A DNA stretch of 64,000 nt, taken from NCBI GenBank assembly GCA_964451305.1, contig CAYVHV010000016.1, positions 1-64,000 of the forward strand, read 5' to 3'. The translations under genes were made by a program, and so were the position numbers. A model generated the notes under the pieces. That model did no database searches. It was not told where the DNA came from and saw only the letters and a program-made list of their open reading frames with translations. How positions within the stretch are numbered: position 1 is the stretch's first letter; each line of letters begins with the position of its first letter. Shown here piece by piece: positions 25,062 to 32,605 of this stretch. The stretch comes from SHLQ01 sp964451305. Lineage in GTDB: Bacteria; Actinomycetota; Acidimicrobiia; Acidimicrobiales; SHLQ01.

Positions 25062-26045
25062 TTACATTTGGTTGTTGCCGTCGAAGATCTCCGAGACGGT
25101 GGTGTCCATAAAGACCGCTTGAATTGCCCGGGCGAGGATCGCGCCAATCGACAAGACGACGAGTTGGTCGAACTGCTTCTCAGGACCGATTGGCAACGTG
25201 TCGGTGACGATGACCTTTTCAATCGACGAGTTCTTTAGGCGGTCGACTGCGGGGCCGGACAGTACGGGATGGGTCGTGGCCGCAAAGACAGACTTTGCGC
25301 CCTTTTCGACGAGTTGTTCGGCTGCGGCGCAGATGGTGCCACCGGTGTCGATCATGTCGTCGATGAGAACACACACTTTCCCCTCTACATCACCAACAAC
25401 ATCTTTTGCCTCGACCATGTTCTTCTGGTCCTTGACCCGACGCTTGTGCACGATCGCGAGAGACGCTCCGAGCTTGTTTGCGTAGCGTTCAGCGACCTTG
25501 ACTCGTCCAGCATCTGGAGAGACGACGACGAGGTCCTCGGTACCGAGCGAGCGGAGATAGTCGATGAGAACCGGCATCGCCGTGAGGTGGTCGACCGGGC
25601 CATCGAAGAAGCCCTGGATCTGCCCGGAGTGAAGATCGATGCTGACGAGGCGGCTTGCGCCTGCGGCTCGGAACATGTTGGCGATCAGCTTGGCGGTGAT
25701 TGGCTCACGGCCTGCCGCTTTGCGATCTTGGCGGCCGTAACCGTAGAACGGGGCGACCACCGTGATCCGTTTCGCCGATGCTCGCTTCGCGGCGTCGACC
25801 ATGACGAGGTGCTCGATGATCGAATCGTTGATCGTCCCGTCTTCCCATGCCGAGTGGGTGTTCAGAATGAAGACATCGGAACCTCGCACCGATTCTGAGA
25901 AGCGGCAATGAATCTCACCGTTTGCGAACTCGGCGATGTTCGAATCACCGAGTTCGATCCCGAGCTCGGCGGCCACACCTCTGGCCAGCACTTCGCTCGT
26001 GCGGCCAGCAAAAAGTGTCAGCTTCTTCTGTGTTACTTGCTCCAT
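25062..26045 (-). CDS. prs: Ribose-phosphate pyrophosphokinase
   Basis: Prs makes PRPP from ribose 5-phosphate and ATP for nucleotide, His and Trp synthesis. The 327-residue enzyme shows FANGEIHCRF near 40, the ATP-loop histidine region APFYGYGRQDRK near 100, the metal-binding SIDLHSGQIQGFF near 134, VVSPDAGRVKVAE near 173 and the PRPP loop VLIDDMIDTGGT near 223. GGAGG lies about 12 nt before the ATG. It follows the GlmU-like gene by 47 bp, matching the usual glmU-prs pair. Confidence 0.96.
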   Translation of the reverse strand: MEQVTQKKLTLFAGRTSEVLARGVAAELGIELGDSNIAEFANGEIHCRFSESVRGSDVFILNTHSAWEDGTINDSIIEHLVMVDAAKRASAKRITVVAPFYGYGRQDRKAAGREPITAKLIANMFRAAGASRLVSIDLHSGQIQGFFDGPVDHLTAMPVLIDYLRSLGTEDLVVVSPDAGRVKVAERYANKLGASLAIVHKRRVKDQKNMVEAKDVVGDVEGKVCVLIDDMIDTGGTICAAAEQLVEKGAKSVFAATTHPVLSGPAVDRLKNSSIEKVIVTDTLPIGPEKQFDQLVVLSIGAILARAIQAVFMDTTVSEIFDGNNQM

Positions 26046-26092
26046 GTGCCCCTAGACCTCCGGCTCATCTCCGGGCGACCATACCGGTCAAC

Positions 26093-27103
26093 TCAGCGCG
26101 ACTCTGAACCGAGGATCGAAAAGGGTGTCACATCTGTTCTGGCTGGGACCTCGAATGCTCTGACGACACTGTGCGGCACCACCGCACGCGCGCCGATCGT
26201 GGCATCCACGAGATGAGAGTTTGGACCGATCGTTGCACCATCGGCAATCAGGGTCTGCCCAACGAGCACCGACCCCGGCAGGATCTGCACTCCCTGTCCA
26301 ATGGACACCGTGGCGTCGATCGTGACCTGGCGAGGATCCGGCATCGATACCCCGCGCTCGATCCATTTCGTCGTGATTCGATCGCGGAGCTCTATTTCGA
26401 TCGGACTGCGATCGGCGAGCGATGTGATCGTCTCAAGAGAGGTGTCGGGTTCGCACACTTCGACTCGGTGTCCGAGTTGTTCGAGCACTCCGGCGACCTC
26501 TCGGATCGGAACCCCCGCCTCCCACGAATTCTCCGATGCACGGCGCAGCGCAGGCATAAGTAGCGACGCGCGAACCACCAGCGCAGCGAACCCTCCAACG
26601 ACGACGTCGTGAATCGATGTGATCTCACCATCGTCATTTCGCTGGATCATCGTGTTCGTTCGCGTGCCCTCTGCGGTTGCGAGGAGCGTGGCGTCGTTTC
26701 CTGTTCGCCGATGGTTCATGACGAGCTGGCGCAGCTCGTCGGGCTGAATCTGCGGCGCCTCGGCCGGCAACAGAAGAAGTTGGGCCGCGTCGCTCATCGC
26801 GAGCTCTGGGCCGAGGCGACTCAGCGCATCCATCACGGACTCGGTGAGATTACTCCGCGGGGCCACGACCTCGATCACAGCACTGTCGGATCGGTCGAGG
26901 AGCTCGGCCCGGTCATCGACGCCAACATCGTGGGCAACAACTCCAACTCGACGAATCGACGCTGCGACGACAGCATCAGCTATCCAACTGACGACGGCCT
27001 TACCGGCGATCGGAGCGAGCGGGCTGCAGGCGTGCGACGGAACTTTCTCGTTCAACCCGGGTTGAGTTGACACGATGAGAGCGGTGACCTGATTCGGTTC
27101 CAT
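26093..27103 (-). CDS. Degenerate GlmU-like protein
   Basis: Position next to prs and overall layout identify this as a GlmU relative, normally the bifunctional UDP-GlcNAc enzyme of about 455 residues. This one has about 336. The N-terminal domain begins ALIVSTQPGLNEKV where GlmU has the LAAGxGTRM nucleotide signature, so the UTP loop is lost. LLLLPAEAPQIQP near 110 still marks the strand that follows. The left-handed helix at 255-330 (GVSMPDPRQVTID, IGQGVQILPGSVLVG, IGPNSHLVD) has only a few hexapeptide turns and stops before the acetyltransferase site. Both activities are probably absent. The start is ATG 27103 or GTG 27109. A real GlmU should exist elsewhere. Confidence 0.75.
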   Translation of the reverse strand: MEPNQVTALIVSTQPGLNEKVPSHACSPLAPIAGKAVVSWIADAVVAASIRRVGVVAHDVGVDDRAELLDRSDSAVIEVVAPRSNLTESVMDALSRLGPELAMSDAAQLLLLPAEAPQIQPDELRQLVMNHRRTGNDATLLATAEGTRTNTMIQRNDDGEITSIHDVVVGGFAALVVRASLLMPALRRASENSWEAGVPIREVAGVLEQLGHRVEVCEPDTSLETITSLADRSPIEIELRDRITTKWIERGVSMPDPRQVTIDATVSIGQGVQILPGSVLVGQTLIADGATIGPNSHLVDATIGARAVVPHSVVRAFEVPARTDVTPFSILGSESR

Positions 27104-27188
27104 AGTCACGTTTGTAGCAAATCACAGCGGTCGAACAGTAGACCGACCGAATCCAAACCCTCAGGCTTTCTGCTCGTGTGAGTACTTG

Positions 27189-27261
27189 CTGGCCGAGCAG
27201 GGATCGAACCTGCGACCTCCTGGACCAAAACCAGGCGTTCTACCAACTGAACTATCGGCCA
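27189..27261 (-). tRNA. tRNA-Gln (anticodon TTG)
   Basis: Folding the minus strand gives a 7-bp acceptor stem TGGCCGA/TCGGCCA, an anticodon stem CCTGG/CCAGG around loop TTTTGGT (anticodon TTG, Gln), and a T-arm with GGTTCGATCC. The terminal CCA is not encoded. Its place beside glmU-prs matches other Actinobacteria. Confidence 0.95.
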
Positions 27262-27293
27262 ATGCTTACACCGTCACGTTACCGCCTTCGCGG

Positions 27294-27315
27294 AAAAGGC
27301 CCGCACGTGCGGGCC
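27294..27315 (-). terminator. Terminator after bS22 gene
   Basis: An 18-bp perfect palindrome, GGCCCGCACGTGCGGGCC, at 27298-27315 is followed on the minus strand by TTTT (27294-27297). This is a Rho-independent terminator for the bS22 transcript, just before tRNA-Gln. A second hairpin (27330-27348) lies between it and the bS22 stop. Confidence 0.7.
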
Positions 27316-27388
27316 GGATCCACCAGCGGGACCACCGGTTCGGTGGTCGTGACGGCAAGAGCGTGTTGTTGCGGAGAACCCGGAGGTT

Positions 27389-27487
27389 CTAGCGTCCGCG
27401 CTGGCGTTGCGCCCTCGTCCGCTTCAGCATCTTACGGTGCTTGTGCTTACGCATGCGCTTACGGCGCTTCTTAATAAGTGATCCCAT
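27389..27487 (-). CDS. 30S ribosomal protein bS22 (AURKAIP1/COX24 domain)
   Basis: A 32-residue very basic peptide begins MGSLIKKRRKRMRKHKHRK and continues to an Arg-rich C-terminus. It matches the actinobacterial small-subunit protein bS22, which is about 33 residues and carries the AURKAIP1/COX24 domain shared with a mitochondrial ribosomal protein. The gene is easily overlooked because of its length. TATCGT lies 9 nt before the ATG and there is no Shine-Dalgarno sequence, so the transcript may be nearly leaderless. A strong terminator lies downstream. Confidence 0.9.
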   Translation of the reverse strand: MGSLIKKRRKRMRKHKHRKMLKRTRAQRQRGR

Positions 27488-27568
27488 AACGGCTGGACGA
27501 TAGCGGAATCCGAGGGCTGGGCCGACCTTCTCGCGCTGCTTTATGAGAAAAACTCGGGATTTCTCTGC

Positions 27569-28321
27569 TTAGCTCACGATTTCAGGGACGGTTCGAAGGA
27601 CGGTCCCAGCGTGCGGGAAGTCGCCTTCAACGAACCATGAGCTCCCGCTTCCGGCAAGACGAGGGGTTTGACCAGTGGCGTCACCGAGTGCGTCGCGGGT
27701 CGCTGCGAGCTCTGGCACGACGGCGAGAGCGGCTGGTTCAAGATCGTTACCGTTCTCACCCGTTGGCCCGCCCAATTCGTCCCATTTGTTGTAGATCACC
27801 GATGTTGGGCATGCGAGCTCGGGGGTGACGATGGTGAACACCAGGTCTTCGAAGTCGAGCCGCTCCACCCATTCGCCGATACCCCGGACTCTGGCCCGAC
27901 CTCCAACGAGGCAAAATGCGACGTCGGCGCCGATCGACGCAGCCTGTTCAACATCGTTGTAGCCCGCCCACCGCAAGACCGCTGCAGCATCTGCGGAACC
28001 ACCGCCAAGGCCTGCTTGTGCTGGGATTCGTTTCGTCACAACAGCGCCGATCTGCACCCCGGCGAGCGCCGCTGCTCGGGTGACCAGGTTGTCGGTGGCG
28101 TCGATATCGAGTGGCACTCCCCCATTTTTCTCGTCGACGAAACGCACGGTTTCGCCACCGGGCGCGATTTCGAGCTCGTCGTAGAGATCGACCGTGACCA
28201 TCTCTGCGTCGATGAGATGGAGACCGTCATTTCGGACGCCGGTAACGCGCAGGGTTCTCGTGAGCTTGGCTGGTGCGAGAACCGTCGCGTTCGTCGAGTT
28301 GTGGTCAGCTGGTGAGGTCAC
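27569..28321 (-). CDS. ispE: 4-diphosphocytidyl-2-C-methyl-D-erythritol kinase
   Basis: IspE phosphorylates CDP-methylerythritol in the non-mevalonate isoprenoid pathway. The 250-residue GHMP kinase has APAKLTRTLRVTG near 16-28, a Gly-rich ATP loop PAQAGLGGGSADAAA near 99-113 and a C-terminal LAGSGSSWF that forms the third GHMP motif. It is somewhat shorter than the usual 280-310 residues. The GTG at 28321 overlaps the rsmA stop by 4 nt (GTGA), so the upstream in-frame extension to 28357 is not needed. The rsmA-ispE order is conserved in Actinobacteria. Confidence 0.9.
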   Translation of the reverse strand: MTSPADHNSTNATVLAPAKLTRTLRVTGVRNDGLHLIDAEMVTVDLYDELEIAPGGETVRFVDEKNGGVPLDIDATDNLVTRAAALAGVQIGAVVTKRIPAQAGLGGGSADAAAVLRWAGYNDVEQAASIGADVAFCLVGGRARVRGIGEWVERLDFEDLVFTIVTPELACPTSVIYNKWDELGGPTGENGNDLEPAALAVVPELAATRDALGDATGQTPRLAGSGSSWFVEGDFPHAGTVLRTVPEIVS

Positions 28322-29151
28322 CCGTTCGAATCTAGAGCCCGAGCGAGGTCGATCCATTGGTCGAGGCCGAGTTGTTCTGCCCGCAGCGTCGCGTCGACAC
28401 CGGCGGCGACGATCTCTTCCTCGGACAGAATTCCGGAGAGTGAACGCCGAATCATCTTGCGCCGTTGCCCGAACGCCGCCTTTACGACGCGGGCCAGCTC
28501 GTCGTGCGAAACCTCGGGCGCACCCTTTCGGCGTTCGAAGCGGATCACCGATGAGTCGACCTTGGGCTTCGGAACAAAGACCGATGGCGGAACCGACGCC
28601 ACGACCTCAGATGTGCTGTGGAGTGCGGCCATCACCGAAGGAATCCCGTAGACCTTTGAGCCGGGACTTGCAGCAAACCGATCGGCGACCTCGGCTTGCA
28701 CAAGAACGGTGAGCGTGGCGACCTCTCCGACGCCCGCGAGGATGTCGAGAACCAGGGTCGTGCCAACGTTGTATGGCAGGTTCGAAACGACATGAATGCC
28801 GCCACCGAGGTCCGGGTCAAAATGCTCGGCGATGAGTGAATCCCAGTCGAGTTTCAGGGCGTCTGCCTCGATGACGGTGGCGGTATCGCCCACGATCTCA
28901 GCTGCCACGTCAGCAAGGCCGGAGTCGATCTCTATCGCAACGACGGTCGCACCGGTTTCGATGAGAGCCAGCGTGAGTGAGCCAAGCCCAGGACCGATCT
29001 CGATAACCAGGTCGCCGGGGCCGACGCGGCTGAGCTCGGCAATGCGGCGAACGGTGTTTGGGTCCGCAACAAAGTTCTGACCGAACTCTCGGCGAGCCGC
29101 AAGGCCATGGCGGTCGAGCAAGTCGTGGATATGCGGGCGACTATGCGTCAC
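28318..29151 (-). CDS. rsmA: 16S rRNA (adenine1518/1519-N6)-dimethyltransferase
   Basis: RsmA (KsgA) dimethylates two adjacent adenines in helix 45 of 16S rRNA late in 30S assembly. The 277 residues contain FGQNFVADPNTVRRI near 24, the SAM motif VIEIGPGLGSLT near 49-60, EIDSGLADV near 77 and the adenine-binding NLPYN near 126. A C-terminal helical domain follows. It starts 3 nt after the Rpf-like gene stop and overlaps ispE by 4 nt. Confidence 0.95.
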   Translation of the reverse strand: MTHSRPHIHDLLDRHGLAARREFGQNFVADPNTVRRIAELSRVGPGDLVIEIGPGLGSLTLALIETGATVVAIEIDSGLADVAAEIVGDTATVIEADALKLDWDSLIAEHFDPDLGGGIHVVSNLPYNVGTTLVLDILAGVGEVATLTVLVQAEVADRFAASPGSKVYGIPSVMAALHSTSEVVASVPPSVFVPKPKVDSSVIRFERRKGAPEVSHDELARVVKAAFGQRRKMIRRSLSGILSEEEIVAAGVDATLRAEQLGLDQWIDLARALDSNG

Positions 29152-29154
29152 GGA

Positions 29155-30075
29155 TTACAACAGATGCTGACCGCAGATGGGCCATTGATCCCACCCGCGC
29201 ATCGCGAAGAGGGTGTAGGCCATGATGTCCTGCCATGCGGGCTGAGCTTCAGCTGGGTCAACCCCGACGAGATGTGGCCAGTGAATGCCCGCAACCCAAT
29301 CCCACGTTTGCTGTGAGAACTGGTATGCGCCGCGGTAGGTACCCGTGTTGTTGATCGCCCCGTAGTTGTGGGTCGACTCACAGTTTCGCAACGCGTCCCA
29401 TTGGGCTGCGGTTGGACCGCCAGAGGGAGGAGGCACTCGACCATCGACTTGGGCGGGTGCTGTTGGCGAGGCTATTTCGGGTTCCTCGACCAGCTCTGCC
29501 ACATCTTCGACCGGGTCAGCCGACTCGTCGGTTGCTTCATCTCCTGCGTCCGCATCGTCAACGCTCGCCGCCTCATCGGTAGTTTCGGCCAGGTTGGCAT
29601 CATCGTCGACCTCGACAACCGCCGACCCGTCGGAGTCATTGTCGTCAGACTCGGAAGCCTCTTGGGTCTGCTCAGGAGTCGAGCTCTCAGACGCTGGAAC
29701 AAATGGCAGCAGCGAAAGGTCGCTGTTCGAAGGGGCTGGTGGACGAACTTCGACGCGGCCATCTTCGATCGCTTGGCTACGAGCCTGACCCCACGAACCT
29801 GCTCGGGCCGCGAGCAGCGAGATGTCAGGGCTGACGGCCTGTTCGATCACAACAACTTCGACGGGCGCATCGGCAACCTGATCGGAGGCAGCGGATACGT
29901 CATCGGTTCCGGACTCGCTCGCGGCTGGCGTGTTCGAGGGACTCGCGATTTCAGCAATCTCGTCAGGAGCGGCCGTCTCGATTCCTTCGAGAGACTCGGG
30001 GGTGTCGATAGCGAGGAATGGAATCGCGAGAGCAGCAATGAGCCCGGCTAGGGCAACTCGCCATCTCTCGTTCAC
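29155..30075 (-). CDS. Resuscitation-promoting-factor-like transglycosylase
   Basis: The 306-residue secreted protein has an N-terminal hydrophobic segment (about 7-23), a long acidic Ser/Glu/Asp/Ala-rich linker (about 35-225) and a C-terminal Rpf-type lysozyme-like domain. That domain has WDALRNCESTHNYGAINNTGTYRGAYQFSQ-type sequence with the catalytic Glu in NCES, and TWDWVAGIHWPHLVG. Rpf proteins cleave peptidoglycan and promote resuscitation from dormancy. Unlike M. tuberculosis RpfB it lacks DUF348 and G5 domains, but it occupies the same place before rsmA. AAGGTG lies 8 nt before the ATG. I saw no cyclic-di-AMP riboswitch in the 155-bp upstream gap. Confidence 0.85.
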   Translation of the reverse strand: MNERWRVALAGLIAALAIPFLAIDTPESLEGIETAAPDEIAEIASPSNTPAASESGTDDVSAASDQVADAPVEVVVIEQAVSPDISLLAARAGSWGQARSQAIEDGRVEVRPPAPSNSDLSLLPFVPASESSTPEQTQEASESDDNDSDGSAVVEVDDDANLAETTDEAASVDDADAGDEATDESADPVEDVAELVEEPEIASPTAPAQVDGRVPPPSGGPTAAQWDALRNCESTHNYGAINNTGTYRGAYQFSQQTWDWVAGIHWPHLVGVDPAEAQPAWQDIMAYTLFAMRGWDQWPICGQHLL

Positions 30076-30230
30076 CTTGGGTGGATTCAGAATCCGACTC
30101 TTTCACTCGTCAATATGACAGGCATACCAAAGTGGACAGGCCACTCCGACCGCGAACGAGACGCTAGAGAGTCAAAATGGGACCTGCAACCCCTACGACA
30201 ACAAGCCTCACCATGCGTGACAACTCACCA

Positions 30231-30992
30231 TCAAGAAAGCGCATAAAACGTCATCGCTCGGGCGGTTGTGGCTAATGCCACCTCTTCTGGGGCGATGCCA
30301 TGAAGCTCAGCGACCGCTGCACCGACGTGCACGACGTTGGCTGGCTGGTTCTTCTTGCCCCGGTGCGGCACGGGCGCAAGGTACGGTGAGTCCGTCTCGA
30401 CCATCAGCATGTCGAGCGGAGTCATCCGCACCGCATCCTGAAGATCGGTCGCGTTTTTGAAGGTGACGATGCCGCTCACCGAAATAACGATGCCACGATC
30501 TAGACCGTTTCGAGCATCCTCGGGGCCGCCGGTGAAGCAGTGAAAGACGGTCCGGTCAGGGACCCCTTCCGCGTCGAGAATCTCAAACGTATCGGCCCAT
30601 GCATCCCTGGTGTGAATGATCAGCGGGAGGTCGTGTTTGTTGGCCATCGCAATGTGCTGGGCGAAAACGTCTTTTTGTACGTCGCGAGGTGAATGGTCGT
30701 AGTGGTAATCGAGGCCGGCTTCCCCAACACCGACCACCTTGTCAGCAGACAAGAGTTCCTCGATACCCGCCATGCCATCGGTGGCGTCGTGAGGGTGCAC
30801 GCCAACGGTCGCGAACACCCCATCGTGGCGTGCAGCGACGGCTATGGCTTCGACAGACCGGTCGTGGGTGACTCCAACGGTGACCATTTTCGCGACACCT
30901 GCGGTTCGTGCTGCCTCGACCCAGATGTCCCCGTCAGTTCCTGGCGGAATGTGGCAATGGTTGTCGATCCAGGTCATCTCCGAATTGGTCAT
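30231..30992 (-). CDS. tatD: TatD-family metal-dependent deoxyribonuclease
   Basis: The 253-residue TIM-barrel hydrolase has the metal-binding DNHCH near residue 6-10, GVHPHDA near 66, GVGEAGLDYHYDHSP near 88-102, PLIIHTRDA near 124, FHCFTG near 150 and ETDSPYLAPVPHRGK near 201. TatD enzymes are 3'-5' exonucleases, and some relatives release D-amino acids from tRNA. The gene starts 2 nt after the metG stop, so they form one transcript. The metG-tatD-rpf-rsmA order is conserved in Actinobacteria. Confidence 0.93.
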   Translation of the reverse strand: MTNSEMTWIDNHCHIPPGTDGDIWVEAARTAGVAKMVTVGVTHDRSVEAIAVAARHDGVFATVGVHPHDATDGMAGIEELLSADKVVGVGEAGLDYHYDHSPRDVQKDVFAQHIAMANKHDLPLIIHTRDAWADTFEILDAEGVPDRTVFHCFTGGPEDARNGLDRGIVISVSGIVTFKNATDLQDAVRMTPLDMLMVETDSPYLAPVPHRGKKNQPANVVHVGAAVAELHGIAPEEVALATTARAMTFYALS

Positions 30993-30994
30993 GG

Positions 30995-32524
30995 CTAGCC
31001 CTTGAGTCGAGGGAACAACGGGTCGCCGGAAATCAACGCCACTCCCCCGCTGTATTGACCCCAGCCTGCTGCACCAGGAAGACGTTCATCGGCCACGTTG
31101 CCGTCCATCCCGATGCGTTCCCATGCGAGCTGAGCTGCGTTGGGAATTGCTGGCGATGCGAGAATCGAGACGATCCGGATCGCTTCGAGAGCGTCGCCCA
31201 TCACCCCATCGACGTCTTCTCCGGGGTCCATCTTCCACGGTTCGTTCGCGGCGAGATACTCGTTCGTCTCACGGATCAGTCGCCATGTCGCATCGAGTGC
31301 GATCGGCGCTTGGCCTCGTGCCCATGCATCGGCGGTCGCTTCGAAGGCTTTTTCCGCTTCGGCGGCGAGAGGTGAGTCGGCGCGAGACCCTGGCGCGACA
31401 TCACCACACTTTTTTCCGGTGACGGTGATGACTCGCTGCACGAGGTTGCCAAACTGGTTCGCCAAGTCCGAGTTGTAGCGGATGATCATCTGCTCGTAGC
31501 TGAAGTCCCCATCGGGCCCAAAGGCCGGGTCCCGTAGGAAGTGGTAGCGCACGCCGTCGACGCCGAACGCAGCGTACCCCTGCTCGTCGTCGCCCTCGAT
31601 CAACTGTTTTGGTGTCACACCGTTGAGCTTGGACTTCGACATTTTCTCGCCGCCGATCAACAGCCAACCGTGGACGAAGAAGCGCGGTAGGTCGGTGATG
31701 CCAGCAGCGAGCAGCATGGCCGGCCAAAAGACGCAATGGAACCGAATGATGTCCTTGCCAATCATGTGGTGTGCTGCTGGCCAGTACGTCGCAAAGCGTT
31801 CTTCGTCTGCGCCGAAACCGACCGCCGTTGCGTAGTTGATGAGCGCGTCGTACCAGACGTAAAACACATGCTTGTCGTCCCACGGAACTGGCACACCCCA
31901 GTTGATCGACGTGCGAGAGATGCTGATATCACGTACCTCTTGGCGCAGGAGGCCAAGGACTTCGTTGCGATAGCCATCGGGGCGAATCTGGTCACCGGCC
32001 ACCTCGTAGTGTTCGAGCAGCTGGTCGGCGAATGCGCTCAGCTTGAAGAAGTAGTTCTCCTCACTCATGTGCTCCGCTGGACGCTCGTGCACTTTGCAGT
32101 TGCCATCATCAAGTTCGTCCTCGGTGTAATAGGCCTCACACCCAACGCAGTACAGCCCTTCGAAGGTGTCGGAGTAGATGTAGCCGTTGTCGTACGCCTT
32201 CTGCATAAGTGCTTGGACCGCAGCATGATGACGGGGCTCGGTGGTCCGAATGAAGTCGTCGTTGCTGATGTTCAGTTCTTCCCATGCTTCACGAAAGCGA
32301 ACGCTGGTCGAGTCGGCTTGTTCGAGTGGCGTAATGCCGTTCTCCTCAGCGGTTCGCTGAATCTTTAGGCCATGCTCATCGGTGCCGGTGAGAAAGACGG
32401 TGTCATCGCCGAGCAAACGATGCCATCGGGCAAACGCATCGGCATTGATCGTCGTGTACGCATGCCCGATATGAGGCGCATCGTTGACGTAGTAAATGGG
32501 TGTGGTGATGTAGAAGCTGCTCAC
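30995..32524 (-). CDS. metG: Methionyl-tRNA synthetase
   Basis: MetG charges tRNA-Met. The 509-residue class I synthetase has HIGH at 18-21, a zinc-knuckle region CVGCEAYYTEDEL near 127 with a partly kept cysteine set, and KMSKS near 295. It lacks the C-terminal EMAP-like tRNA-binding domain, like the short actinobacterial form. The start is a GTG at 32524. TAGGAT ends 6 nt before it and there is no Shine-Dalgarno sequence, so the mRNA is probably leaderless. Confidence 0.95.
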   Translation of the reverse strand: MSSFYITTPIYYVNDAPHIGHAYTTINADAFARWHRLLGDDTVFLTGTDEHGLKIQRTAEENGITPLEQADSTSVRFREAWEELNISNDDFIRTTEPRHHAAVQALMQKAYDNGYIYSDTFEGLYCVGCEAYYTEDELDDGNCKVHERPAEHMSEENYFFKLSAFADQLLEHYEVAGDQIRPDGYRNEVLGLLRQEVRDISISRTSINWGVPVPWDDKHVFYVWYDALINYATAVGFGADEERFATYWPAAHHMIGKDIIRFHCVFWPAMLLAAGITDLPRFFVHGWLLIGGEKMSKSKLNGVTPKQLIEGDDEQGYAAFGVDGVRYHFLRDPAFGPDGDFSYEQMIIRYNSDLANQFGNLVQRVITVTGKKCGDVAPGSRADSPLAAEAEKAFEATADAWARGQAPIALDATWRLIRETNEYLAANEPWKMDPGEDVDGVMGDALEAIRIVSILASPAIPNAAQLAWERIGMDGNVADERLPGAAGWGQYSGGVALISGDPLFPRLKG

Positions 32525-32530
32525 GAAACG

Positions 32531-32536
32531 ATCCTA
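32531..32536 (-). promoter_or_regulatory. -10 element (TAGGAT) of leaderless metG
   Basis: TAGGAT on the minus strand ends exactly 6 nt before the GTG at 32524. Transcription would start at or next to the start codon. No strong -35 box is seen. Confidence 0.55.
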
Positions 32537-32605
32537 AGGCGCCCGCAACAGAGTCACCCGCTCATCGTCACCGAACGCCACTCGAGTAGTCCCCCAGTGA
32601 CACGT

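Noticed and set aside
30076..30230. Possible cyclic-di-AMP (ydaO-type) riboswitch before the Rpf-like gene
   Set aside because: Such riboswitches precede some actinobacterial rpf genes, but the 155-bp gap does not show the conserved core by eye.
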